Source: Sulfitobacter sp. F26204 (GTDB taxonomy: Bacteria > Pseudomonadota > Alphaproteobacteria > Rhodobacterales > Rhodobacteraceae). Taken from it: a stretch of DNA of 64,000 nt. Every line of letters begins with the position of its first letter. Position 1 is the stretch's first letter. Location: NCBI RefSeq assembly GCF_026410305.1, contig NZ_JAPMLQ010000005.1, forward strand, positions 1-64,000. Reading direction: 5' to 3'. Below, piece by piece: positions 37,429 through 45,554 of the stretch. The translations under genes and the position numbers were made by a program. Below the pieces are notes generated by a model, which saw only the letters and a list, made by a program, of their open reading frames with translations, did no database searches and was not told the origin of the DNA.

Positions 37429-37567
37429 GTATCTCTTTCACGTTGTTGGTTACGAACGCATCTAGAGAGCAAGCTCTAAGAAAAACTAAATGTAAGTATT
37501 TATTATGAAATGAAATTATAAGTTTTTATTAAGCTTCTCCGGGTATTCCGCTGCGATGGAGAACTTT

Positions 37568-38101
37568 ATGCCCTTACGTCTTACATGTATTATCCTCGGC
37601 TGCCTTGTGGCGCATGCCGCACAGGCCATCGATCTGACACCGACAGATTGTAATTTGTTGCAAAATGAATACGGCATGACGCCGCCGGAATGCCAGGGAC
37701 CTGTCAGCACCCTACCGCAGGTGACGGGTACACATGGGCTGAGTGGGGTTCAAAAGATTAATCACATTTTTTTCCCCAAAGGAGGGACTGATCTGGATGT
37801 CGATGCTCAGAATCAACTGAACCGTTTGTCAAAGGCACTGGAAACGGCACCGCTACTCGATGCTTGCCTGCGGTTGACGGGCTATGCGGATACCTCCGGC
37901 GATCCTGTGCGTAATCTGCGGTTATCACGCGCGAGGGCCGAACAGGTTGCCAGCTTCTTGCGCCAGCATCTACTCGACCCGGCACGCATCGTCGAAATCC
38001 AGGCCGAGGGGGCAACCAACGGCCTTCCCGGATTTCCCGGCACCGCCCGCGAAAATCGCCGTGTCGCCGTACATGCCCGTAAATGTCGCGACACCCCCTA
38101 A
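37568..38101 (+). CDS. OmpA-family periplasmic/outer-membrane protein
   Basis: A 177-residue secreted protein. The signal peptide covers residues 1-20 (ends HAAQA-I). A short Cys-containing segment precedes an OmpA-like C-terminal domain (about 65-175) with LTGYADTSGDPVRNLRLSRARAEQVASFL, which binds peptidoglycan in this family. I chose ATG 37568 because GGAGAA lies 7 nt upstream; an ATG at 37556 is also in frame. It diverges from the polysaccharide operon and is probably an envelope-anchoring part of it (inference). Confidence 0.8.
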   Translation: MPLRLTCIILGCLVAHAAQAIDLTPTDCNLLQNEYGMTPPECQGPVSTLPQVTGTHGLSGVQKINHIFFPKGGTDLDVDAQNQLNRLSKALETAPLLDACLRLTGYADTSGDPVRNLRLSRARAEQVASFLRQHLLDPARIVEIQAEGATNGLPGFPGTARENRRVAVHARKCRDTP

Positions 38102-38153
38102 TGAGATACTGATCTTCTTGATTTCTCAGGCAATCACTCGAACTTTGCACCTC

Positions 38154-38906
38154 TCAGCCGCCATTCGGATCTGCGGTTCGTGGATTATTCGCCGCAAAAT
38201 AAGCCGCTACAAATTTTTCCAACACCTCCGTCATGGCATCGTCAATGCTGAAATCAAAATCATCTTGCTTCTGCGCGGATGATCCACTCCAGGTGGTCCC
38301 TCGGATCATCAGTGTAGTGTCACGTTCAATCAGCAGGTTCTGGGCAAGGCTTAGCGACAGGGACCACATTTTGCACCCTTGAACAGCCGGGGAAAACCTG
38401 AGCTTCAACTCGGGCGCACCGGGTTCAAGCGTCATCTCGTTCTTTGACAGTTTTTTCAGGCCAACAGCCTGTAATGCCGAGTCAATCCTGTCTTGCGCGG
38501 TGGCTCCGAAACTGCCGCTATACCCCGGCGGACCAGCAACACCGCGCACATCGACAAAGACACCGCCAATCGCTCGCAGGGTTTCGTCGGCAGTAGCCAA
38601 TGCAGTCGTCGCGTCCTGCGCCAAATCATCCAAACAGATCGGCAACTTTTCATGCACCATATTCGCGGTACCATACCGTTGCGCCAGCGGTTCCAGAGAT
38701 TTGAATACCACTGCAGATTCCTGATCCGTCATGTTCAAGATAAAATGACTGCGAAACGCCTTCCTGATTTCACAGTTAGGACCGGCACAAAACGGATCCA
38801 ACGACTGCCCACGTTCCCAGATCAACCACAATGAGCCCGTATCCGCACCCAGTCCGCCAAACGGCAGCACGGAGAGAACCAGTGCCGGCACAACAAAAGC
38901 GCGCAT
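38154..38906 (-). CDS. Secreted protein of unknown function
   Basis: About 250 residues with a clean signal peptide (MRAFVVPALVLSVLPFGGLGA). The mature part has a Cys pair early (FCAGPNC) and two further Cys. No family is recognised. The segment LKLRFSPAVQGCKMWSLSLSL and the C-terminal FSIDDAMTEVLEKFVAAYF suggest a mixed alpha/beta fold. ATG 38906 is chosen for the signal peptide; ATG 38942 is also possible, and the frame is open to 39077 inside the GH16 gene. It follows the GH16 gene on the same strand and is probably co-expressed with it. Confidence 0.6.
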   Translation of the reverse strand: MRAFVVPALVLSVLPFGGLGADTGSLWLIWERGQSLDPFCAGPNCEIRKAFRSHFILNMTDQESAVVFKSLEPLAQRYGTANMVHEKLPICLDDLAQDATTALATADETLRAIGGVFVDVRGVAGPPGYSGSFGATAQDRIDSALQAVGLKKLSKNEMTLEPGAPELKLRFSPAVQGCKMWSLSLSLAQNLLIERDTTLMIRGTTWSGSSAQKQDDFDFSIDDAMTEVLEKFVAAYFAANNPRTADPNGG

Positions 38907-38979
38907 GGAACCTACAGAAAGATATTTCAAAGGAGCGATCATGGTCGCAACTTCGCACAGGCTGGTTAAACCCGGGTTA

Positions 38980-39726
38980 TCAACTGCCCAATTCACCGGT
39001 GCGTAGCGGTCGGAAACTGACCTTACCCACCAATGCTTCGGCGTGATCACCTTGAAAGGGGTCGCCAGACCAGACACTGATTGACGGATCCGCGGCCCAA
39101 AGGTTTATGAACAACCGGCTCGGGATTTTCGGCAAAGCAGCATCCTGCTCTGTCACCTCCAAGATCATTTGCCCGTCGGCCCACCACCGCAAACGGTCAG
39201 GCAACCAGTCAAAGGCATAACTTCGCGCGCGATCGGCCGCATCAAACCCCAGATCGATGAAGTGGTTTGTCAGTTGGCCATCTACAAACCATGCCACGTG
39301 GATCTGGCTTGTGTTCTTGCCCAGAAATTCGATGTCAATTTCATCATGGCGGGTACCATAGGCTGGCCCGGTATAGGTAAAGAAACCGGTAACCAATCCG
39401 CTGCCACGGGCCGGGCGCATCGTCGCCTCATAGCGGCCGAAACCCGTAATTGTTTCGCGCCGGACTGAGCCACTGACAAAAGCATTTTCCTTACCGCTCT
39501 GACGATCAAGCCGCAGGACAAGCCCGTCGCCCGTTTGCACCTGATTGGCCCTCCAATCCGTATCAAAATGAGGATTGGTAAAATCATACTCCGCAAGATG
39601 CCAATCCTGTCTGGATAGCTGCTGAAAATTTTCGGAAAAGCCCGTTCTCTCGGGTGTTTGAGCCATCCCTGAGTGTGCCACCGCCGCCATCATCAAAGTC
39701 ATGGTCATATGTTTGAAAGCTTCCAC
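38980..39726 (-). CDS. Glycoside hydrolase family 16 enzyme, secreted
   Basis: A 248-residue GH16 beta-glucanase. A signal peptide ends near residue 22 (GMAQ). The catalytic motif EIDIEF gives nucleophile Glu129, Asp131 and acid/base Glu133. Supporting blocks are GRYEATMRPARGSGLVTGFFTYTGP and FDWLPDRLRWWADGQMI. It most resembles ExoK/lichenase-type enzymes that trim beta-1,3/1,4-glucans or succinoglycan. In bacterial exopolysaccharide loci these set polymer length. This supports a beta-glucan-like product of the neighbouring GT2 (inference). Confidence 0.88.
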   Translation of the reverse strand: MEAFKHMTMTLMMAAVAHSGMAQTPERTGFSENFQQLSRQDWHLAEYDFTNPHFDTDWRANQVQTGDGLVLRLDRQSGKENAFVSGSVRRETITGFGRYEATMRPARGSGLVTGFFTYTGPAYGTRHDEIDIEFLGKNTSQIHVAWFVDGQLTNHFIDLGFDAADRARSYAFDWLPDRLRWWADGQMILEVTEQDAALPKIPSRLFINLWAADPSISVWSGDPFQGDHAEALVGKVSFRPLRTGELGS

Positions 39727-39740
39727 GTCGTTTACCTTTT

Positions 39741-39783
39741 GCTAACCAGTTAACAAAGGTTAACGTGAGCGAAATGTTAACAA
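39741..39783. promoter_or_regulatory. Cluster of three GTTAAC palindromes upstream of the GH16 gene
   Basis: GTTAAC occurs at 39749, 39759 and 39776 within 33 bp, about 25-55 bp upstream of the GH16 start (minus strand). GTTAAC is palindromic. Two copies are 10 bp apart, about one helical turn, which favours cooperative protein binding. The TTAA spacing of 6 differs from the 7 of the CtrA consensus (TTAA-N7-TTAA), so CtrA is only a weak candidate. Confidence 0.35.
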
Positions 39784-39951
39784 CTACGGCAAAATGATGA
39801 CGTGGTTAATCCAAGGTGCAAGCCAACGGAAACCCGAACAAAATCAGAAAGATCGCGGTTCACAACCTGTCGACCAACCTTGCCGAACGATCAGCCGAGA
39901 CGCAGAACCATTAGGGATGAGTTGCTGTCAAACATGACATCAGTCAGGATT

Positions 39952-40389
39952 TCAGAAATGGACCCGCACCCAAACCAGCCAGAAGCCAATGGCAAGCCAG
40001 GGACCAAAGGCAATTTGCCGGTTGGTGGTCGGTTTACGGATCAGGGCAATTATCAATCCACCGACCGTCGCCACCAACAGAACATAGGGCAGCCATCCAA
40101 CACCCAGCCATGCACCACAGGCCGAAAAAAGCTTGGCATCGCCGAGCCCAAGCCCCTCTTGTCCGGTGCGGCGATAATAGAAGTGGCCCACTGCCCAGAA
40201 TAACGCAAACCCGATCAAACACCCCGTGAGCGCATTTATCAGACCAATACCGTCAACACCCGCGGCCAAAACCAGCCCGGCAACCATCAGCGGCAATGTG
40301 TAAATGTCTGGCAATCGGTAAGTTCGAAGATCGAGCCACACCAAACGCATCAAAATCACAGTTAAAGCTAAAAACTCAAAATACACCAA
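39952..40389 (-). CDS. Prepilin peptidase (type IV leader peptidase, short form)
   Basis: A 145-residue membrane aspartyl protease of family A24 without the N-terminal methyltransferase part. The two catalytic Asp are visible: Asp20 in WLDLRTYRLPD and Asp84 in GLGDAKL (GxGD). It should cleave the leader of the type II pseudopilins encoded 3-10 kb away, acting as GspO. The start is TTG 40389 or GTG 40386; a shorter ATG at 40350 would remove the first membrane helix. Methylation of the new N-terminus would need another enzyme. Confidence 0.82.
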   Translation of the reverse strand: MVYFEFLALTVILMRLVWLDLRTYRLPDIYTLPLMVAGLVLAAGVDGIGLINALTGCLIGFALFWAVGHFYYRRTGQEGLGLGDAKLFSACGAWLGVGWLPYVLLVATVGGLIIALIRKPTTNRQIAFGPWLAIGFWLVWVRVHF

Positions 40390-40430
40390 TTATTGTAATG
40401 CCTTAGAATAAATATCGTTTTTTTGCGACG

Positions 40431-40480
40431 ATGTGAAACTATGTCGGGCGGTGATCCGTGTGTCTCTTACTGAACAAAAT
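40431..40480 (+). promoter_or_regulatory. Candidate ECF-sigma promoter of the DUF4331 gene
   Basis: Three blocks, GAAAC (40435-40439), TGATCC (40452-40457) and AACAAA (40473-40478), match the region upstream of the ECF sigma gene with the same spacings (17 and 21 bp between block starts). TGATCC resembles the -35 element known for R. sphaeroides RpoE-type sigma factors. AACAAA would then sit at the -10 position. The gene start at 40542 is 64 bp downstream of the last block. Confidence 0.55.
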
Positions 40481-40541
40481 AATTCTACCAAAATGGTATA
40501 TTTGGGGAAATCCCGCGTTGCCATCCAATCAGGAGAGACAA

Positions 40542-42104
40542 ATGCGACTAAAGAACAAAGCTGCACATTTCGCAATGACGGTCAGCGCCGCGGCTCTTGT
40601 TGCTTCGGCAGCGACAGCGTCTTCGCACCGCGAAGCCCCGGGGATCACCGAACAACCCAAGGTCGATGCGACAGATTTTTATATGTTCCGCAGCTATGAA
40701 CCAGGCCGTGCGGATTATGTGACCTTCATCGCAAACTACATTCCGTTGCAGGCCCCCTATGGCGGCCCGAATTATTTCACCATGGACCCCGATGCGATTT
40801 ACGAGATTCACATCGACAATGACGGTGACGCCGTCGAAGACGTGACATTCCAATTTGATTTCAAGAACGAGCTGGCAAATGACGGCGCTGGCATCGCACT
40901 GCAAATCGGTGATGCAACAGTCGCGATCCCCTTGCGAACGGCTGGTCCGATTACAGGTGCAGCCGCCGATCCGTTGAACGAAATCGAAAGCTATACATTG
41001 ACACATATCACTGGGGACCGGCGCTCTGGCACCGCAACTCCGGTGACCGGCACAGGCGGCAAAACCTCGTTCAGCAAGCCGCTCGATAATGTCGGGGAGA
41101 AAACGATCCCCAACTATGCAGGCTATGCCAACAGCAAGATCCACGACATCACCATTCCTGGCTGTGACGTCGGCGGCAAGGTTTTCGTCGGCCAGCGTGC
41201 AGAAGCATTTGCGGTGAACCTTGGTCAGGTATTTGACCTTGTGAACCTGGTGCCCCTCGAAGGATCAATTGAAAACGTCCGTGCCAACGACGATCTGGTG
41301 GACCGTTTCAACGTCACATCACTTGCAATCGAAGTACCAATTGCCTGTGTCACGGGCGACGGCAACGGCGTGATTGGCGCATGGACAACGGCCAGCTTGC
41401 CACAAGGCAATGTCGAAGATCCATCTCCGACCTATGCCGCCACATCACAGTATGGCGGTGCCTACGTGCAGCAGTCACGTTTGTCTGCCCCGCTTGTAAA
41501 CGAAGTGGTTATCGGCTTGCCTGACAAAGATCTGTTCAACGCAGCAGAACCGACGCAGGATAGCGCCTTGGCCGTCTATGTCACAAATCCGACATTCCCG
41601 GCACTGATCGACATCCTGTTCCGCGATGCCTTGGGCGCGACGTCCAATATTGCACCATCCAATCTGCCACGTCAGGATCTGGTTACAGCCTTCCTGACCG
41701 GCTTTCCGGGTGTGAACCAGCAAGCGACTGTTACGGGGTCTGAAATGATGCGCCTGAACACGGCGTTCCCGGTAACTCCACGTGATGCACAAAACCCCTA
41801 CGGCCTTGTTGCAGAAGACCTTGCAGGCTTTCCAAACGGCCGTCGTCCGGGTGACGATACCGTTGACATCGCCCTGCGCGTGGTCATGGGCGCCCTGTGC
41901 CACCCACTGCCTTTAGGTGCGGAACTGGGGGTCGCGGATGCTGTTGAAGACACGGACAGTGACATGGTCAATCTTGGCCTTTGCGCCCCCGAGGACGCAC
42001 CCGTTGGCACGGCACCGTTTATTGACGGTGCACCCATCTCGGCGGCCGAGTTGCAGAATGTGTTCCCATATCTGAACACACCCCTGCCTGGCGCAACAAA
42101 CTAA
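40542..42104 (+). CDS. DUF4331 domain secreted protein
   Basis: A 520-residue protein. The signal peptide covers about residues 1-26. SSHREAPGITEQPKVDATDFYMFRSYEPG is the hallmark start of DUF4331, followed by YFTMDPDAIYEIHIDNDGDAVEDVTFQFDF. The mature protein has a beta-rich look; function is unestablished. The AGGAGAG ribosome site supports ATG 40542 over an in-frame GTG at 40458. It shares an upstream element with the ECF sigma gene at 55279, so it is probably expressed under that stress regulon. It could be a substrate of the neighbouring type II secretion system (inference). Confidence 0.82.
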   Translation: MRLKNKAAHFAMTVSAAALVASAATASSHREAPGITEQPKVDATDFYMFRSYEPGRADYVTFIANYIPLQAPYGGPNYFTMDPDAIYEIHIDNDGDAVEDVTFQFDFKNELANDGAGIALQIGDATVAIPLRTAGPITGAAADPLNEIESYTLTHITGDRRSGTATPVTGTGGKTSFSKPLDNVGEKTIPNYAGYANSKIHDITIPGCDVGGKVFVGQRAEAFAVNLGQVFDLVNLVPLEGSIENVRANDDLVDRFNVTSLAIEVPIACVTGDGNGVIGAWTTASLPQGNVEDPSPTYAATSQYGGAYVQQSRLSAPLVNEVVIGLPDKDLFNAAEPTQDSALAVYVTNPTFPALIDILFRDALGATSNIAPSNLPRQDLVTAFLTGFPGVNQQATVTGSEMMRLNTAFPVTPRDAQNPYGLVAEDLAGFPNGRRPGDDTVDIALRVVMGALCHPLPLGAELGVADAVEDTDSDMVNLGLCAPEDAPVGTAPFIDGAPISAAELQNVFPYLNTPLPGATN

Positions 42105-42116
42105 GGAAGGGTTGAT

Positions 42117-42323
42117 ATGAAACTGAAATCAAAATCCTCGGTTGTTTTGGCCGGCGCATTGTTCCTTGCGGCTTGTGGCGGTTCTGCCGTCACGGTTGCC
42201 GGCATCGACAGTTTTGGCAGCGCCTTTCGTGCCATGTTTGACGCTGACCGCAATGCAGAACCTGTAGACGCCCAAAGCGTCGACATCGCGGTGAGTCTGA
42301 CAGACGACCCCTTTAACCCGTAA
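42117..42323 (+). CDS. Small lipoprotein
   Basis: A 68-residue protein with a lipoprotein signal (lipobox LAAC, acylated Cys about residue 20) followed by GGSAVTVAG and an acidic tail. An AAGGAAGG ribosome site lies before the ATG, 12 nt after the DUF4331 stop, so the two form an operon closed by the terminator at 42347. No family is recognised; it may anchor or chaperone the DUF4331 protein at the envelope (inference). Confidence 0.7.
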   Translation: MKLKSKSSVVLAGALFLAACGGSAVTVAGIDSFGSAFRAMFDADRNAEPVDAQSVDIAVSLTDDPFNP

Positions 42324-42346
42324 GTGGTTTAACGTGTAACGAGTTG

Positions 42347-42378
42347 AACGGCCCTTCATCACTGGAGGGCCGTTTTTT
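42347..42378 (+). terminator. Rho-independent terminator of the DUF4331 operon
   Basis: AACGGCCCT pairs with AGGGCCGTT in a 9-bp stem with a 10-nt loop, followed by a run of six T. It lies 23 bp after the small lipoprotein stop, and separates this operon from the convergent gspK. Confidence 0.88.
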
Positions 42379-42395
42379 GCTGTCCGCACGATCCC

Positions 42396-43247
42396 TCAAG
42401 GTGTGGGGGCGTCGTAAATGAATCTCCTCTGTGCAACTTCGACCGCTTTCACCCCACGCGCATTACGTCGGATGATGACGCTTTGCATCCTGATCCTGGC
42501 ATTTCCGGCGGTGGCCAGAATATCCGCCAGATAGGCATTAGAGGTGAAACCGCTGTTTTGCGGACGCAGCGCACCGATGGCAGTCAATGCCTCAAGAGAT
42601 AACGACCCACGACTTTCGCGGGTACGCACAAGCTGCGCGGTCTGGCTTCGGTTTTGTAACATCACGTTCAGTAAGAAAGGATCGACCGAATTCAGGTTGA
42701 TCGTGCCCGACACCGGCAGGACCGTGACATAGGGAGCCAATGCCGCGATAGCTTCTGGCGCGACACCGTAGGTCTCCAGTTCCTCCAGTCGGGCGACCGG
42801 ACCCACTGCCCCCAGAATACGCGCGATTTGATTGGCAATTGCCGGCGGTTGGTCCAGCGCCGTCATCAGGCGACGGGCAAAATCCTGCGTTCCTGCAGTC
42901 AGATCAGCCAGCAGGTTTACATCAAACTTAGCTTGCAGATCAGTTATACCAACCGAAAATCGGCCTGTCGGCAACACGACCTCTTGCTGTATCACGCCCA
43001 GTGCCCAGGCTTCGTTCAAATGATCCTTCTCGGGCGCCACGTCCAGATCACGACGCAAAGCATCAACAACCGAAGCTTCAGCCCCCAGCGCGATCTGGCG
43101 TACAATCGCAGCATCACTGCTGCGTGCAACACGGTCAAGCGCCGCCTCCTGGCTGGAAATCAGCAACACCATCAGCCCCCCCGCGATGGCCAGCACGACC
43201 AGGACATTGACCAAAACGACACCGCCTTCGGACTGACGGGTGTTCAT
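42396..43247 (-). CDS. gspK: Type II secretion minor pseudopilin GspK
   Basis: A 283-residue minor pseudopilin, the large tip subunit. The N-terminal leader and hydrophobic helix read GGVVLVNVLVVLAIAGGLMVLL. The large globular part has the GspK helical insertion and NLNSVDPFLL (SAM-like region). It lacks the canonical Glu5, as is normal for GspK. It overlaps gspJ by 4 nt. Confidence 0.87.
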   Translation of the reverse strand: MNTRQSEGGVVLVNVLVVLAIAGGLMVLLISSQEAALDRVARSSDAAIVRQIALGAEASVVDALRRDLDVAPEKDHLNEAWALGVIQQEVVLPTGRFSVGITDLQAKFDVNLLADLTAGTQDFARRLMTALDQPPAIANQIARILGAVGPVARLEELETYGVAPEAIAALAPYVTVLPVSGTINLNSVDPFLLNVMLQNRSQTAQLVRTRESRGSLSLEALTAIGALRPQNSGFTSNAYLADILATAGNARIRMQSVIIRRNARGVKAVEVAQRRFIYDAPTP

Positions 43248-43795
43248 CTGCCCTGTCCCGCGGGTAAAAGGATCAGACGAGTCACTCTCTGCGGTGCAAT
43301 ATTCTCAGCACGCAAAACATCAAGGGTGAGTTCGGCAGCATAAGGGCGACCAGGGGTTTCGGTACCTGCAGGCGGCCAACTCTCGTGCCAGCGTTTGCTG
43401 CGATCCATCAAACGCCACTGCAATCCTGCAACTCCTGTAAGAAGAAGCTGATCAACAATTCCCCCAACCCTGCTCTCGATACGGCGGACCAATGCAGATT
43501 GATCGAACAAAAATACAATCTCAATATCACGTTCTGAACCTGTGCGATGAAACGCCAGCATACCGGCGTCCAGCGCCATCTCGGCCATAGTCACCTGTTC
43601 CAAATCCCGACTGATCACCAGAAACGCGCGGTCCAATTCGGCCAGTCTGTCCAACCGCCCGTCGGTACGCTCGCCCGTGCGCGCAACCGTGTTGAGCACT
43701 GCCAGGCCAGCAATGCCGATAACCGCGAAAATTGCCAGCGACACCAGCACCTCAATCAGGCTTATCCCTGCGTCGGCACCGCGCTTTTGCGTCAT
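43244..43795 (-). CDS. gspJ: Type II secretion minor pseudopilin GspJ
   Basis: A 183-residue pseudopilin. The prepilin site G-ISLIEVLVSLAIFAVIG has Glu5 and a hydrophobic helix. The C-terminal beta region includes LQWRLMDRSKRWHESWPP, typical of GspJ. It overlaps gspK downstream and the LpoA-like gene upstream by ATGA, so all three are translated as one unit. Confidence 0.87.
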   Translation of the reverse strand: MTQKRGADAGISLIEVLVSLAIFAVIGIAGLAVLNTVARTGERTDGRLDRLAELDRAFLVISRDLEQVTMAEMALDAGMLAFHRTGSERDIEIVFLFDQSALVRRIESRVGGIVDQLLLTGVAGLQWRLMDRSKRWHESWPPAGTETPGRPYAAELTLDVLRAENIAPQRVTRLILLPAGQGR

Positions 43796-44907
43796 ACTGA
43801 GGTGCTTCCGATCAAGCTGAATTCTCCGGCACCGACCTTGAGCACGCCCAGGCCCCGTTCACACAGGCCGGATTTCTGAAACCGATAGGGGCCGACTACA
43901 CCGGTAAAGCCTTCTTTACGTGTCAACCCTCTGGCCGAAAGCCGTCCCGATTGTCCCAGAATGCGCAGCAACTCAACCCCGTCAAAGGCAAGCCCGCTGA
44001 TAATGCCGCCGGGTTTTCCCGTGGCATTGGAAAAGGCGTCGTCAAACGCCGCAAAACGTAACGGGTCGGGCGCGGCAAACCACGCATCACGAAATGCCAC
44101 ACGCCCCGACAGATCCAGGGCAGACCATTGCGTCGATCCCAAAAGCTGGACGTCCTGGCCCCGTAAAGCCTGCGCAAAAGGTTCCAACGTCGCATCGGCA
44201 GCAGGCAGGTAAACCGCATTGGGCAGCCCGCCTTCCCTGCGCAGGGCCGCCAGCAATCCTTTGCCATCGGCTTGCACCAATGGCGCGCGCATCGACAGAC
44301 CAAGAGCGCGGCCCACCTTTACCGCCGCCGCTGCTGATTGCGCTCCGAAAGCACCGGGTGGCACAACGATGGCGACGTCACGCAGATTGCGTTGCGCGGC
44401 AATCGACAATATCGCCTGTGCCGATTGTGCAGGTGTTACGCCAAATACATAGGTGCCCCCACCCGCCAGCGACTCGTTGTTGGACAACGTCACGACCGGC
44501 ACCTGCACGGCTTTGCCTACGGCGGCGGCCTGTGCGCTGAACACCGGTCCGACGATCATTTTCGCGCCTGTCGCAACCGCACGTTGGGCCGCCGCCACGG
44601 CGGTTTCAGGTGTCGATCCACTGTCAATAATCTCTATCCCGACACCGGGGCCGCCGCCAAGGGTTGCAGCAGCTTGCAATGTCTGACCTAACTCGGATGA
44701 CGCCCCAGATAGCGGCAATAGCAACGCAGATTTCTGCGCCTTACCGCTGTTGCTCGATGCTCCGCTTGCGGGAAACGAGATTTGACCACAACCCGCCCCA
44801 AGGGAGATCATAGATGCCGCCGAAAGACCTGCCAGCACCCGCCGCCGCGACGGGACGACAGCCATTTCGGCACTTGAAGAGCTGGTTCTTGGGGTTGGTT
44901 TTGACAT
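43792..44907 (-). CDS. Periplasmic-binding-fold lipoprotein (penicillin-binding-protein-activator/LpoA-like) in the T2SS operon
   Basis: About 371 residues. The N-terminus has a twin-arginine stretch (SRRRVLAGLS) followed by a lipobox GAGC, so it looks like a Tat-exported lipoprotein. The body has the type 1 periplasmic-binding fold of the LivJ/LpoA family (KSALLLPLSGASSELGQTLQAAATL; KMIVGPVFSAQAAAVGKAV; GLAFDGVELLRILG). ATG 44907 has an AGGA ribosome site; its 5' end overlaps divergent gspN by 94 bp. A shorter start at 44865 would avoid the overlap. It is not a core Gsp subunit. It may locally remodel peptidoglycan for secreton assembly (inference). Confidence 0.7.
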   Translation of the reverse strand: MSKPTPRTSSSSAEMAVVPSRRRVLAGLSAASMISLGAGCGQISFPASGASSNSGKAQKSALLLPLSGASSELGQTLQAAATLGGGPGVGIEIIDSGSTPETAVAAAQRAVATGAKMIVGPVFSAQAAAVGKAVQVPVVTLSNNESLAGGGTYVFGVTPAQSAQAILSIAAQRNLRDVAIVVPPGAFGAQSAAAAVKVGRALGLSMRAPLVQADGKGLLAALRREGGLPNAVYLPAADATLEPFAQALRGQDVQLLGSTQWSALDLSGRVAFRDAWFAAPDPLRFAAFDDAFSNATGKPGGIISGLAFDGVELLRILGQSGRLSARGLTRKEGFTGVVGPYRFQKSGLCERGLGVLKVGAGEFSLIGSTSV

Positions 44908-45554
44908 GTGCGATCCTTGTCTCACTGGCTGGTGTGGTGGGAGTCTTGATGCCGCTAAGCCTGCTTACACGAAACATGAATTTGGCACCAGCGGTGGTCA
45001 CCCTCTATGGTTCGCTGCGCAAAGGTCGTGCGGATCTGGTTGGCGGTTATCAGGTTGCCTGGACCACAACTCCCGCTTTCTTTGCTCTGCCTCATCTTGC
45101 CACCAGTTTCACGCTGGATGGCAGTGACTCGCGGGTGACAGGCGAAGTGCAATATGGATTTAGCGGCATCACATTGCAGGGGGTCCAAGGCAGAGCCGGC
45201 CCTGGCCTCGCACGGCTGGTGCCGGGAGCATGGCGTTGTGACATGACAGCCAACCTGCGCGATGTCGGATTTTTCTGGGGATGGCGCAGGGCAGCAGCAA
45301 GCGGTGTAATCACAACCGCCGAAGGCACATGCGCAATGAAACAGCGCAAGATTTCCCTGCCACCACTTGCCTTGCGCCTGCGTGGTGACGGCACCGATGC
45401 GATCGCGACGCTCACAGGCAGGCAAGCGTCAGAACTTGCAGAAATAAAACTGCGCCGCGCCCGCACCCTTGACATTGAGATCCAACCAACGGCTGCGGAT
45501 ATTTTCCCGCAGTTTCCACGCGGTGGCCCGATCAACCTGAGCCTGACATTCTGA
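44814..45554 (+). CDS. gspN: Type II secretion system protein GspN
   Basis: A 246-residue bitopic inner-membrane protein: one helix near residues 24-50, then a periplasmic beta-rich domain (LYGSLRKGRADLVGGYQVAW; VQGRAGPGLARLVPGAW; LTGRQASELAEIKLRRARTLDIEI). GspN is an optional secreton component. The ATG at 44814 has a GGGAG site 8 nt upstream. It overlaps the oppositely oriented lipoprotein gene head to head. Its stop abuts the gspF stop (45554/45555), leaving no room for a terminator. Confidence 0.75.
   Translation: MPPKDLPAPAAATGRQPFRHLKSWFLGLVLTCAILVSLAGVVGVLMPLSLLTRNMNLAPAVVTLYGSLRKGRADLVGGYQVAWTTTPAFFALPHLATSFTLDGSDSRVTGEVQYGFSGITLQGVQGRAGPGLARLVPGAWRCDMTANLRDVGFFWGWRRAAASGVITTAEGTCAMKQRKISLPPLALRLRGDGTDAIATLTGRQASELAEIKLRRARTLDIEIQPTAADIFPQFPRGGPINLSLTF

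Noticed and set aside
39749-39764. CtrA box (TTAA-N7-TTAA)
   Set aside because: The spacing is 6, not 7, so it is reported only as an unassigned GTTAAC cluster.
39802-40203. Plus-strand open frame opposite the prepilin peptidase gene
   Set aside because: Low-complexity, polar translation with no family features; the minus strand encodes a protein with both catalytic Asp residues.
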